Of a stretch of 64,000 bases of DNA, positions 51,429 to 59,861 are shown piece by piece. Source of the stretch: Heliomarina sp018223035 (GTDB lineage: Bacteria; Pseudomonadota; Alphaproteobacteria; Rhodobacterales; Rhodobacteraceae); NCBI GenBank assembly GCA_018223035.1, contig JAAEZD010000002.1:310001-374000 (forward strand). Reading direction: 5' to 3'. Position 1 is the first letter of the stretch. Each line of letters opens with the position of its first letter. The translations under genes and the position numbers were made by a program. Below the pieces are notes generated by a model. The model was given only the letters and a program-made list of their open reading frames with translations. It was not told where the DNA came from and did not search any database.

Positions 51429-51458
51429 CGGCCGCGCGGCAGGAATGCTGCGCGGCCG
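51429..51458 (+). other. Hairpin between TRAP binding-protein and permease genes
   Basis: CGGCCGCGC (51429-51437) pairs with GCGCGGCCG (51450-51458) across a 12-base loop, in the 72-base spacer before the small permease. Such GC-rich hairpins stabilise upstream mRNA and lower downstream expression, which suits excess binding protein over permeases. Confidence 0.6.
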
Positions 51459-51481
51459 GTTTATCTTGGGGAGGAAGGCAC

Positions 51482-51970
51482 ATGTTTCGTGTCGCGGAAG
51501 CGATTACCACTTGGAACCGCTGGACGTTCGAAGCCACCAAGTGGCTGGTCTATATCATCGCCGGGCTGATGCTTTACGAGGTGATCTCGCGCTATTCCCT
51601 GCATAATCCGACAAGCTGGGGGCCGGAACTGGCGACGCTGCTGTTCGGGCCGTTTTTCCTGTTGGGCGGACCTTACCTTTTGCATCTTGGCGGGCACGTG
51701 GCCGTCGACATTGTTTCGTCCAAGGCAGAGGGCTGGCTGAAGACCGTTCTCGCCATTGTCGCAGCCCTGCTGGCATTGCTTTTCGGGGCGATCCTGCTGC
51801 GCTATAGCGCGCCACTGGCGATGCAGGCCTATCAATATGGCGAGACGAGCTATTCCGCGTGGAACCCGGTGGTCTGGCCCGCGAAAATGGTGCTGCCGCT
51901 GGCCGCCGTGCTGCTGATCCTCCAGGCACTGGCCGAGGTTGTCTTTGCGATGCGGGGGCGGACGGCCTGA
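51482..51970 (+). CDS. TRAP transporter small permease (DctQ family)
   Basis: The 162-residue protein has four helices and the DctQ block YEVISRYSLHNPTSWGPELATLLFGPFFLLGG (about 33-64), with the conserved Arg-Tyr and Trp-Glu. A ggggagg site precedes the start. Its stop overlaps the large permease ATG by 1 base (TGATG). Confidence 0.92.
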   Translation: MFRVAEAITTWNRWTFEATKWLVYIIAGLMLYEVISRYSLHNPTSWGPELATLLFGPFFLLGGPYLLHLGGHVAVDIVSSKAEGWLKTVLAIVAALLALLFGAILLRYSAPLAMQAYQYGETSYSAWNPVVWPAKMVLPLAAVLLILQALAEVVFAMRGRTA

Positions 51971-53292
51971 TGGAAAGTACATTCGTTCTGGTCGGGATGT
52001 TCGCATCCCTTATGGTCTTGATGCTGAGCGGGGCCGGGCTGGCCTTTGTGCTTGGCGCTATCGCGTTTCTGGCGACGGCGACGCTCTGGGGGCCAAGCGC
52101 GCTGATCGTGGCGGTTCTCAACACCTTCGAGACGATGACCTCGGAATCCCTGATGGCGATCCCGCTTTACGTCCTGATGGCCGCGATCCTTCAGAAATCG
52201 CAGATCATCGACGATCTTTATAACGCGATGGAGAAATGGTTTGGCGGGTTGTCCGGCGGGCTGGCCATTGGCACGGTGGTGATCTGCACCATCATGGCGG
52301 CGATGACCGGCGTTGTCGGCGCGGCCGTTGCGGCGATGGGCATCCTTGCGCTGCCCTCGATGCTGTCACGAGGGTATAACCCGCCGCTGGCGCTTGGGTC
52401 GATCTGCGCGGGCGGCACGCTGGGCATCCTGATCCCGCCGTCTGTCGTGACCATCGTCTATGCGATCACGGCGCAGATCTCGATCGGGCAGATGTTCATT
52501 GCCGGGATCGTTCCGGGCCTGATCCTTGCGGCCTCATACTGCGTCTACATCTGGACGCGGGTAAAGCTGAACCCGGATCTTGCCCCGGCCCATCCGGACA
52601 CCGCGACCTTCACCATGGGTGAAAAGCTGGCATCGCTGCGCAGCCTTGTCCTGCCCGCGCTGGTGATCCTGTCGGTTCTCGGGTCGATCTATGCTGGTAT
52701 TGCAACCCCGACCGAAGCGGCCGCCGTTGGCGTGCTAGGCGCATTGCTGTCGGCGATTGTCGCCGGGCGGTTGCGGTTTGCGAACCTGAATGCGGCTGCC
52801 ACCGATACGCTGCGAGTGACGGCGATGATCCTCTGGATCACGTTGGGTGCCAAGGCGTTCATCTCGGTCTTTGTGGCGACAGGCGGCGCGGACAGCGTTC
52901 TGAACTTTGTCGAAGGGCTTGAAGCGTCCCGCTACATTGTTCTGTTCGCGATGCTGCTGGTGCTGATTTTTCTGGGCCTGTTTCTGGACGAAATCGGGAT
53001 CATCCTGCTTTGCGTGCCGGTCTTTGTGCCGATCATCCAGACGCTTGATTTCGACCCGCTCTGGTTCGGCGTGCTGTTCATGATCACGGCGCAGATGGCT
53101 TATATCACGCCGCCCTTCGGCTATACGCTGTTCTATCTCAAGGGCGTGTTGCCGGATCATATCGGCATCGGTCAGGTCTATCGCGGTGTCATCCCTTTCT
53201 TCCTGATCCAGGTAGTGATCCTGATCCTGTTCATCGCCTTCCCGGATCTGGTGACATGGCTGCCCGAGCAAACGGCGAACCGGGTACAGTAA
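51970..53292 (+). CDS. TRAP transporter large permease (DctM family)
   Basis: From ATG 51970 the product has 440 residues. It shows the DctM pattern: MTGVVGAAVAAMG, GTLGILIPPSVVTIVYA, IATPTEAAAVGVLG and ITPPFGYTLFYLKGVLP. It completes the TRAP importer. A strong bidirectional terminator follows 18 bases after its stop. Confidence 0.94.
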   Translation: MESTFVLVGMFASLMVLMLSGAGLAFVLGAIAFLATATLWGPSALIVAVLNTFETMTSESLMAIPLYVLMAAILQKSQIIDDLYNAMEKWFGGLSGGLAIGTVVICTIMAAMTGVVGAAVAAMGILALPSMLSRGYNPPLALGSICAGGTLGILIPPSVVTIVYAITAQISIGQMFIAGIVPGLILAASYCVYIWTRVKLNPDLAPAHPDTATFTMGEKLASLRSLVLPALVILSVLGSIYAGIATPTEAAAVGVLGALLSAIVAGRLRFANLNAAATDTLRVTAMILWITLGAKAFISVFVATGGADSVLNFVEGLEASRYIVLFAMLLVLIFLGLFLDEIGIILLCVPVFVPIIQTLDFDPLWFGVLFMITAQMAYITPPFGYTLFYLKGVLPDHIGIGQVYRGVIPFFLIQVVILILFIAFPDLVTWLPEQTANRVQ

Positions 53293-53310
53293 ACCCAAGC
53301 CGCAGATGTG

Positions 53311-53346
53311 AAAAAGGCCACGTCCGCAATTGGGCGTGGCCTTTTT
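53311..53346. terminator. Bidirectional Rho-independent terminator
   Basis: A 15-bp stem (53311-53325 with 53332-53346, one G-U pair) has five A at its left foot and five T at its right, with loop GCAATT. It serves both the TRAP operon and the convergent tctA end. Confidence 0.95.
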
Positions 53347-53365
53347 CGTTCTCGTGAGTGGTCAT

Positions 53366-54904
53366 TCAGTCGGTGATCGAGCCTTCCTCGTCGCCGCGTT
53401 CGTGCATCCGCGACTTGACCTTGCGGCCAAGGAAGACCGGCAGAAGGAAGCCGATGATCGCGATGGCCCAGAGCGTGATAGAAAGCGGGCTGTCGATCAG
53501 GGTGAACCAGTTGCCATTGTCGATGGTGATGGCACGGCGCAGGTTGTTCTCCATCGAGTTGCCGAGCAACGTCCCGAGGATGATCGGCACCAGCGGCACG
53601 TCAAGCTTGCGCAGCACCCAGCCCATGACGCCGAAGCCGATCATGACCAGCAGGTCAAAGGACGACCCGGAGATGCCGTAGATCCCGACAAAGCTGACCA
53701 TGGCGACGATGGGCATCAGGATGCGCGGCGGCACCATCAGCAGACGCGTGAAGAGACCGACCATCGGGATGTTCATCGCCAGCAGCATGAAGTTCGCGAT
53801 GAAGAGCGCGGCGATCAGCCCCCAGACCACATCCGGGTTCTGCGAGAACAGCAGCGGACCGGGGGTGATGTTGAGTGACAACAGCACGGCAAGCAGCACG
53901 GCAGTTGTTCCCGAGCCCGGTACACCCAGCGCCAGCATCGGCACGAGCGCACCACCGGCGGCCGCGTTATTCCCGGCCTCGGGGGCGGCAACGCCACGCG
54001 GATCGCCCTTGCCAAAAGTCTTGTCCTTGTCGACCAGACGTTTCTCGAAGGAGTAAGAGATGAAGGAGCCGAGCGAGGCCCCTGCCCCCGGCAGCACCCC
54101 GGCGATAAAGCCTAGCACGGTGGAACGCGCCATCGTGGGAGTCGTCTGCCTGAGCATCGAAAGCGGCGGTGTCAGGCGACCAATTTTCAGGTTTGGCTTT
54201 GTCCCGTCCGCCTCTCCGTGGCGATTTTCGAGAAAGATGAAGACCTCGGAGAGCGCAAAAAGCCCGACGATGGCAACAAGGAAATCGAGACCGTCATAAA
54301 GGTGAACTTCGCCAAAGGTAAAGCGCGGCACGCCGGTTTGCGTATCGACCCCGATCATCGCGAGGCCAAGGCCCAGCGCGGCGGCGAAGGCCGATTTCGC
54401 CTGATTGGTCGAGGAAACCCCGCCGAGTGTCATGAAGGCGAGCGCGAAGAGCGCGAAATATTCGGCCGGGCCAAAGAGCAGTGCGATTTTCACAAGCTGC
54501 GGCGCGAGAAAGATCAGACCCCATGTGGCGAAGAAAGCGCCGACGAACGAGGCGATGCCCGAGAGCGACAGCGCCTCGCCAGCCATGCCCTTTTTTGCCA
54601 TCGGATAGCCGTCGAGACAGGTCATCATCGCCGGTTCGTCGCCGGGAATATTGAGCAGGATCGAGGAGATCCGGCCGCCATACATGGCACCATAGTAGAC
54701 CGAGGTGAGCAGGATCAGAGACGGCGTGGCCCCCAGACCGAGGGTAAAGGCAAGCGGGATCAGGATGGCAACGCCGTTCGACGGGCCAAGACCCGGCAGC
54801 GCGCCCATGATCGTGCCAAGAAAGCAGCCCAGCAGGGCCAGCAGGAGATTCTGCCAGGTCAGCGCGATGGCAAAACCGTCCGCCAGAGAAGATAGGGTTT
54901 CCAT
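53366..54904 (-). CDS. tctA: Tripartite tricarboxylate transporter large permease (TctA)
   Basis: The 512-residue membrane protein has TctA hallmarks: GTIMGALPGLGPSNGVAIL (about 30-48), YYGAMYGGRISSILLNIPGDEPA (about 69-91) and the internal repeat GVLPGAGASLGSFISY plus VPGSGTTAVLL. These loops form the substrate site. It is last of the tctC-B-A operon and 9 bases after tctB. Confidence 0.95.
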   Translation of the reverse strand: METLSSLADGFAIALTWQNLLLALLGCFLGTIMGALPGLGPSNGVAILIPLAFTLGLGATPSLILLTSVYYGAMYGGRISSILLNIPGDEPAMMTCLDGYPMAKKGMAGEALSLSGIASFVGAFFATWGLIFLAPQLVKIALLFGPAEYFALFALAFMTLGGVSSTNQAKSAFAAALGLGLAMIGVDTQTGVPRFTFGEVHLYDGLDFLVAIVGLFALSEVFIFLENRHGEADGTKPNLKIGRLTPPLSMLRQTTPTMARSTVLGFIAGVLPGAGASLGSFISYSFEKRLVDKDKTFGKGDPRGVAAPEAGNNAAAGGALVPMLALGVPGSGTTAVLLAVLLSLNITPGPLLFSQNPDVVWGLIAALFIANFMLLAMNIPMVGLFTRLLMVPPRILMPIVAMVSFVGIYGISGSSFDLLVMIGFGVMGWVLRKLDVPLVPIILGTLLGNSMENNLRRAITIDNGNWFTLIDSPLSITLWAIAIIGFLLPVFLGRKVKSRMHERGDEEGSITD

Positions 54905-54913
54905 GATGCGCCC

Positions 54914-55345
54914 CTAAAAGCCGAGCGGGCCACGGGCCAGAGACAGCCCGAGCACGAGGTGGAAAATGACGTATATGCCGAGCGAGGTGCCGAGACCGGT
55001 GGCAAGCGAGGCCAGCAGGCCCGAGCCCAGCCGCCACGTCAGGTAGGCGGCGGCAAAGAAGGTCGCGATGACAAAGCCGACTTCAGGGAGCAGTTCCGCG
55101 TAGAGGATCATCACGACGACAGCGGCGGCGATTTCTGCCAGCCGGGCGAGCGTCGGCCATTCGGGTGCGGCGTCGGGGCGAAGTGCGATGACGATGGAAC
55201 TCAGCCCGAGGACGGCAGCGATGATAAGCGGAAAGGCCTTGGGGCCGACAGCGTCCGAAAGGAAGCTTTCCTCGATGGCGAGGGCGGCAAAGGCAAAGCC
55301 GATGGCAAGCAGCAGCCCGAAGATGCCGAAGATGCGATCACTCAT
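54914..55345 (-). CDS. tctB: Tripartite tricarboxylate transporter small permease (TctB)
   Basis: The 143-residue protein has four helices and the TctB/DUF1468 start (FGLLLAIGFAFAALAIEESFLSDAVGPKAFPLIIA), in which a Pro-aromatic motif follows a Gly-Pro. It pairs with TctA in the inner membrane. A 93-base spacer separates it from tctC. Confidence 0.9.
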   Translation of the reverse strand: MSDRIFGIFGLLLAIGFAFAALAIEESFLSDAVGPKAFPLIIAAVLGLSSIVIALRPDAAPEWPTLARLAEIAAAVVVMILYAELLPEVGFVIATFFAAAYLTWRLGSGLLASLATGLGTSLGIYVIFHLVLGLSLARGPLGF

Positions 55346-55438
55346 CGTAATCTCCTGTATTGGAGGGAAAGAAAGGGGAGACGCCCTGACGAACGAGGAC
55401 GCCTCCCGGGGGTATCGGCCGAGGGAGGAGGCAGCCGA

Positions 55439-56428
55439 TTACTTGATGATGCCGATCTCGCGCGAGATCTGCTGGATCTGGGCGACCGAATCCATCACGA
55501 AAGCCTGGAAGTCGGCGCCTTGAAGGTCGAGCGGGGCAAGGCCGTTGGCTTCCATGACCGCTTTCCATTCGTCGGAGGCGTAGAGAGCACCGATTTTCGA
55601 CACCCATGCGTCATAGGCCGCGTCCGACATGCCGCCCGGCGCGTAGAAGCCGCGCCAGTTGGCGCCCAGCGCATCGACGCCCTGTTCGCGTGCGGTTGGG
55701 AAATCGGCGAATTCGCCATCCAGACGTTCGGGCGCGAGGACCGCGATCACCTTGATGTCGCCGCTGTCGACAAAGCCCTTGGCTTCGGAAAGGTCACCGG
55801 TAAAGGCCTGTACCGAACCGGCGAGCAGCTGCGTGACCGCCTCGCCACCACCGTCGAAGGCGATGTATTTGACTTTGCGCACGTCCTCGATGCCATAGGC
55901 GTTGGCGGCGATCAGAACCTTGAGGTGATCCCAGCCACCCACGGCGGAACCACCGGCCACGGAAACAGAAGTTGGGTCGGCCTTGATCATGTCGAGAAGC
56001 GCGGGCAGCGTATCAACTTCGCTATCGGCAGCCACGGCGATCACGCCGTAGTCGGCACCGATGGACGCCAGCCAGCGGACCTGATCGGTGGTGTTGCCGG
56101 GATAGGCGCCCTGCGCCAGACGGGTGGCAGTAGCGGACGATGCCGCAACGATCAGGTCATTGTCATCGCCGCGCTTATTCACGACCTCGGCAAAGGCCAC
56201 ACCGCCGCCACCACCTGCGAGGTTGACGACCTGCATGGTCTTGTCGATCAGGCCCTGATCCTGAAGCGATTTGCCAACCTGCCGGCAAGTAAAGTCCCAG
56301 CCGCCACCCGGGTTGGCCGGGGCGATACATTCGGGGTTTTCGGGGGTGAAATCCTGTGCCGGGGCAGCCATGGCGGACAGGCCAAGGATCGCCGCCGCAA
56401 GGGTTACGCGAGTTGCGTTGAAGATCAT
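55439..56428 (-). CDS. tctC: Tripartite tricarboxylate transporter substrate-binding protein (TctC)
   Basis: The 329-residue protein starts with a signal peptide (cleavage after about APAQ, residue 25). The mature Bug/TctC fold starts with ENPECIAPANPGGGWDFTCRQVGK, the ligand-binding first loop, and continues with AGGGGGVAFAEV and VAGGSAVGGWDHLK. The PANPGGGWD loop is typical of carboxylate binders. It is divergent from the tctDE genes, which probably regulate it. Confidence 0.94.
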   Translation of the reverse strand: MIFNATRVTLAAAILGLSAMAAPAQDFTPENPECIAPANPGGGWDFTCRQVGKSLQDQGLIDKTMQVVNLAGGGGGVAFAEVVNKRGDDNDLIVAASSATATRLAQGAYPGNTTDQVRWLASIGADYGVIAVAADSEVDTLPALLDMIKADPTSVSVAGGSAVGGWDHLKVLIAANAYGIEDVRKVKYIAFDGGGEAVTQLLAGSVQAFTGDLSEAKGFVDSGDIKVIAVLAPERLDGEFADFPTAREQGVDALGANWRGFYAPGGMSDAAYDAWVSKIGALYASDEWKAVMEANGLAPLDLQGADFQAFVMDSVAQIQQISREIGIIK

Positions 56429-56548
56429 GTGATAACTCCTCCAGAGTATTTTGAATCCGGGCTTTCTGGCCGCCCGGGGCCGGATGCCACCGCACTGCGC
56501 TTTGCAGTCTCCTCGCGAGTGGCTATGACTGCTTGTTACAGGGCAAAG

Positions 56549-56576
56549 CTGTCACCAAGCTGTCATTCCGTGACAG
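56549..56576. promoter_or_regulatory. Pho-box-like direct repeat between tctC and tctD
   Basis: CTGTCAC (56549-56555), CAAG, CTGTCAT (56560-56566) are two 7-base repeats 11 bases apart, equal to the PhoB box in half-site sequence and spacing. An inverted copy GTGACAG follows at 56570-56576. OmpR/PhoB-type response regulators, including the one encoded next door, bind such tandem repeats. Confidence 0.6.
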
Positions 56577-56610
56577 ACAGGCGGTTTGGCCAAGCGGAAG
56601 GAAACCCAAA

Positions 56611-57282
56611 ATGCGTGTCCTGATCGTTGAGGATGCCACGGACATGGCCGAAGCCATCGCTATCCGGCTGGGCAAGTCGGGGATGGCCTGCGATCTGGCC
56701 GATAGCTGCGATACGGCCGAAGATTTCCTTGCCGTACAAAGCTATGACGCGATCGTGCTTGACATAAACCTGCCCGACCGCAACGGCACCGAGCTGCTGC
56801 AGGACCTACGCCAGAGGAATGACCGTACGCCGGTGCTGATGCTGACGGCGCTGTTCTCGGTCGATGACAGGGTGTCTGCGCTGGATCTTGGCGCGGACGA
56901 CTACCTTGTGAAACCTTTTGATCAGCGCGAACTCGAGGCACGCTTGCGGGCGTTGGTCCGACGGGAGGCAGATCAGAAATCTGAAGCGGTCACGCTTGGG
57001 CCGCTGGCTTTCCATCCGGCGACGCTTGCCGCCAGTTTGGCGGGCGCTCAGCTTGTGCTGACTCGGCGCGAGGCGACGCTGCTGGGGCTTTTGCTGAGGA
57101 ACCACACGCAGGTGCTGAGCAAGCAGCGTCTTTATGACGGCTTGTTCGCATTTGACGATGCCGACGTCGGGCTTAATGCGATCGAACTTTACATCGCGCG
57201 CCTGCGCAAGAAGCTGGCGGGATCAGGCGTGAGCATCGAGACCCAGCGCGGCCTTGGCTACAGGATCTGTCAGGATGGCTGA
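56611..57282 (+). CDS. tctD: OmpR/PhoB-type response regulator (TctD-like)
   Basis: From ATG 56611 (aaggaaa upstream; a frame opening at 56533 crosses the repeat) the product has 223 residues. The receiver domain has D51 (VLDINLPD), acidic pocket ED at 7-8 and K101 (LVKPFD). A C-terminal winged helix spans about 130-222. It is coupled to the sensor kinase by an 8-base overlap and divergent from tctC, the standard tctDE arrangement. Confidence 0.92.
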   Translation: MRVLIVEDATDMAEAIAIRLGKSGMACDLADSCDTAEDFLAVQSYDAIVLDINLPDRNGTELLQDLRQRNDRTPVLMLTALFSVDDRVSALDLGADDYLVKPFDQRELEARLRALVRREADQKSEAVTLGPLAFHPATLAASLAGAQLVLTRREATLLGLLLRNHTQVLSKQRLYDGLFAFDDADVGLNAIELYIARLRKKLAGSGVSIETQRGLGYRICQDG

Positions 57283-58678
57283 TCGTAGCGGCGTGGCTCC
57301 GGTGACGACCTCACTCTTGTCGCGGGTGATGGTGGGGGTTCTGTCGCTTCTCGCCATTGGCGGCTGCGTGATCACGCTTGCGGCCTTTGCCTATGGAAGA
57401 AACGCGGCGCGACAGGCCTACGACCGTCTCTTGCTGGGCGCGGCGCAGGACATTGCCGAGAGCGTGGATATCCGCAGCGGCGCGCCCGTGGTCGATATCC
57501 CGGTATCGGCATTCGGTTTGCTGGCGCTCGCGACGGACGACCGGATTGCCTATGCGGTGCACGGGCCAAACGGTGCGCTGATCACCGGACATGACAGGGT
57601 GAGACAACCGGAACCGGCGGATGCCCGGAGTGCGGCGCCGGTCTATTTCGACGATAGGATGCAGGGGGAAAAGGCGCGGTTCGTCACCGTGCTGCGTCGG
57701 TTTACCGAACGCGATTTCTCGGGGACGGTGGCCGTAACCGTGGGTCAGACATTGAGGGCACGTCAGGCGATGGCCTATGAGCTAACACGTGGTGCGATGC
57801 TTGTGACCGGGCTTGGGGGTATTGCGCTGATCCTGAGCGCCTATCTGGTGATCCGCTCGGCCATGCGTCCACTGGAGCGGATGGCCGAAGAGCTTATCGC
57901 GCGCGATCCGTATGACCTGACCCCGATGACGGCCGATGGTCCGGCCGAAGTCGCTGTTGTCGCACATGCGATGAACCGGTTCATGCAGCGGCTCGACAGG
58001 CAGGTCGGCGCGATGAAAAACCTGATTTCGGACACGGCACACCAGTTGCGGACGCCCGTTGCGGCGATCCGCGCGCAGACGGAACTGGCGCTGGAGGACG
58101 ATCCTGACCAGCAGCCTCAAAGGCTTGAACGGCTGGTGCGCAGAACACGGTCGCTGGGCGAGCTGCTCGACCAGATGCTGTCGCGGGCATTGGTGATCCA
58201 CCGGGCTGACAATACGCCACCCGAGCCGATGGACCTGCGCGATATTGCCTTGCGGGTGATCGAGGAGCAGGACCATGAAGTGCTGGCTCCGGGTGTCGAG
58301 GTTGAACTGGTGATCGGCGACCGGGCCGTCATGGTCATGGGCGACGAAATCTCTTTGTGCGAGGCGGTCAAGAACATGCTGGCGAACGCGTTGCGCCATG
58401 GTCAGGCCCCGATACAGGTGGGCGTGGGTGTTGAGAATGGCGACGCAATGATCTGGGTGGAAGATGCCGGGGAAGGGCCACCGGAAGAGGTGCTGTCACG
58501 GATCGGCCAGCGGTTCGAACGGTCCGCGGCCTCATCCGGGAACAGCGCCGGGCTGGGCCTGTCGATTGTCAAATCGGTGGCAGGTGCGCTGGATGGGGCA
58601 TTCCGCATGGAGCGCAGCGCGAGCGGATTCCGGGCGACGCTGGCCCTGCCTTTGGACACCTCCGGGGAACAGGCGTGA
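57275..58678 (+). CDS. tctE: Sensor histidine kinase (TctE-like)
   Basis: From ATG 57275 the product has 467 residues. It has two membrane helices (about 10-33 and 165-190) around a periplasmic domain of the 2CSK_N type, a HAMP-like linker and the H-box with H256 in SDTAHQLRTPVAAIRAQTE. The ATPase domain has N in NMLANALRHG, and DAGEGPPE and GLGLSIVKSV as G-boxes. It senses a carboxylate or its binding protein outside the cell and phosphorylates TctD. Confidence 0.92.
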   Translation: MADRSGVAPVTTSLLSRVMVGVLSLLAIGGCVITLAAFAYGRNAARQAYDRLLLGAAQDIAESVDIRSGAPVVDIPVSAFGLLALATDDRIAYAVHGPNGALITGHDRVRQPEPADARSAAPVYFDDRMQGEKARFVTVLRRFTERDFSGTVAVTVGQTLRARQAMAYELTRGAMLVTGLGGIALILSAYLVIRSAMRPLERMAEELIARDPYDLTPMTADGPAEVAVVAHAMNRFMQRLDRQVGAMKNLISDTAHQLRTPVAAIRAQTELALEDDPDQQPQRLERLVRRTRSLGELLDQMLSRALVIHRADNTPPEPMDLRDIALRVIEEQDHEVLAPGVEVELVIGDRAVMVMGDEISLCEAVKNMLANALRHGQAPIQVGVGVENGDAMIWVEDAGEGPPEEVLSRIGQRFERSAASSGNSAGLGLSIVKSVAGALDGAFRMERSASGFRATLALPLDTSGEQA

Positions 58679-59763
58679 TGCGCCCGTGGCTTATCGCCGC
58701 CGTACTTGTGATCCTGCGCGCAACCGGCCCGATGGCGCAGGAGGCCGTGGCAGAATTCAAAAGCGATACGGGAGTGCCGACGACGCAATTACTGGTGCGT
58801 TCGACCACGGATATCGAGATCCTGGCCCCGCTGTTGCGGGCGTTTGTCACCGCGACCCCGACGATCCATTTGCAATACGAGCAATGGGGGTCGAACGCGC
58901 TTTACGACGATAGTCTGGCCGCCTGTGAGCGTGGTGCGTCACCGGCGGATGTCATTTTTTCGTCAGGCGTTCACCAGATGGTCGATCTTGTTAACCGCGC
59001 CTGTGCCCATCCCTACCGCTCAACCGCCACCGAGGCGTTGCCCGTGTCACGCCGCTGGCGCGATGAAATATGGGGTATCACGCAGGAGCCGGCGGTAATC
59101 ATCTACAACACGGCGTTGGTGCCAGAAGACGAAGCGCCGGTGTCGCGTTTCGCCTTGCTCGACCTGATGCGCCAGCCCGAAAGCGCCTTTACCGGCAAGA
59201 TCGCGACCTACGATGTCGAGACCTCGGGGCTCGGGTTCCTGTTTGCCTTTATGGACAGCCTTGAGGCAACAACCTTTGGCAGTCTCCTCGAGGGCTTTTC
59301 GCGCCTGCAGGCCGTTGCCACTTGCTGTTCTGCCGAGATTATCGACGGTGTGGCCGAGGGCCGATACCTGATCGCGTATAATGTGCTGGGGTCTTACGTG
59401 GACGCGCGACCGCGCCGCGATGTCGGGGTGATCCTGCCCCGGGATTACACGTTGTTCCTGTCGCGGANNNNNNNNNNGCCGTCCGATTATACCCTTGTCC
59501 TGTCGCGCACCTTCATGATCCCGAAACAGGCGGTGCACAAACGTGAGGCTGCGCTGCTGCTTGAATTCCTGCTGTCGCCGCAGGGGCAGACCATGCTTGC
59601 CGAGGTCAACCTGTTTCAACGAATCGACCGCGACGCCCGGCCCCTGCCCGACAGTGCAAGGCGCGCTATCCCCATCGACCCGAAACTGCTGGTCGCCATG
59701 GACCGGCACCGGCGGCAGTTGTTCGTTGAGCAATGGCGGACGACCTTTGCCACGGAGCGGTAG
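58675..59763 (+). CDS. Periplasmic ABC-type substrate-binding protein, contains assembly gap
   Basis: This protein (about 362 residues as written) has a signal peptide ending near MAQE (residue 24) and a binding-protein fold of the iron/polyamine-like class (STTDIEILAPLLRAFVTATPTI, ADVIFSSG, FLLSPQGQTMLAE). It overlaps tctE by 4 bases, an arrangement in which such a protein assists the kinase. Ten N at 59468-59477 interrupt it. Residues before and after the gap repeat (DYTLFLSR, DYTLVLSR), so the true protein is probably shorter. The ends are reliable; the middle is not. Confidence 0.8.
   Translation: MMRPWLIAAVLVILRATGPMAQEAVAEFKSDTGVPTTQLLVRSTTDIEILAPLLRAFVTATPTIHLQYEQWGSNALYDDSLAACERGASPADVIFSSGVHQMVDLVNRACAHPYRSTATEALPVSRRWRDEIWGITQEPAVIIYNTALVPEDEAPVSRFALLDLMRQPESAFTGKIATYDVETSGLGFLFAFMDSLEATTFGSLLEGFSRLQAVATCCSAEIIDGVAEGRYLIAYNVLGSYVDARPRRDVGVILPRDYTLFLSRXXXXPSDYTLVLSRTFMIPKQAVHKREAALLLEFLLSPQGQTMLAEVNLFQRIDRDARPLPDSARRAIPIDPKLLVAMDRHRRQLFVEQWRTTFATER
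59468..59477. other. Assembly gap (10 N) flanked by near-duplicate sequence
   Basis: Ten undefined bases join two segments that each read DYTL-x-LSR. The nucleotides 59443-59466 and 59485-59507 differ at only a few places. This looks like overlapping contig ends, possibly from slightly different sources, placed side by side. Confidence 0.85.
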
Positions 59764-59810
59764 GACTAGAGCGTTTGGAATTGTCTTCGGCCCAACCTTG
59801 TCGGCGGCGT

Positions 59811-59838
59811 AACCGCCCGCCGGTAACGGCAGGCGGTT
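59811..59838. terminator. Hairpin between convergent SBP and MDR genes
   Basis: AACCGCC-C-GCCG (59811-59822) pairs with CGGC-A-GGCGGTT (59827-59838), with one internal mismatch and loop GTAA. It lies between the 3' ends of two convergent genes and has no long T-tract, so it is a moderate terminator candidate. Confidence 0.5.
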
Positions 59839-59861
59839 CCTGTAGCTAGTTCAACGCAGGA

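Noticed and set aside
54959..56623. 554-residue open frame on the plus strand
   Set aside because: Antisense to tctB and tctC, which have clear family motifs; low-complexity Gly/Arg/Asp composition indicates a shadow.
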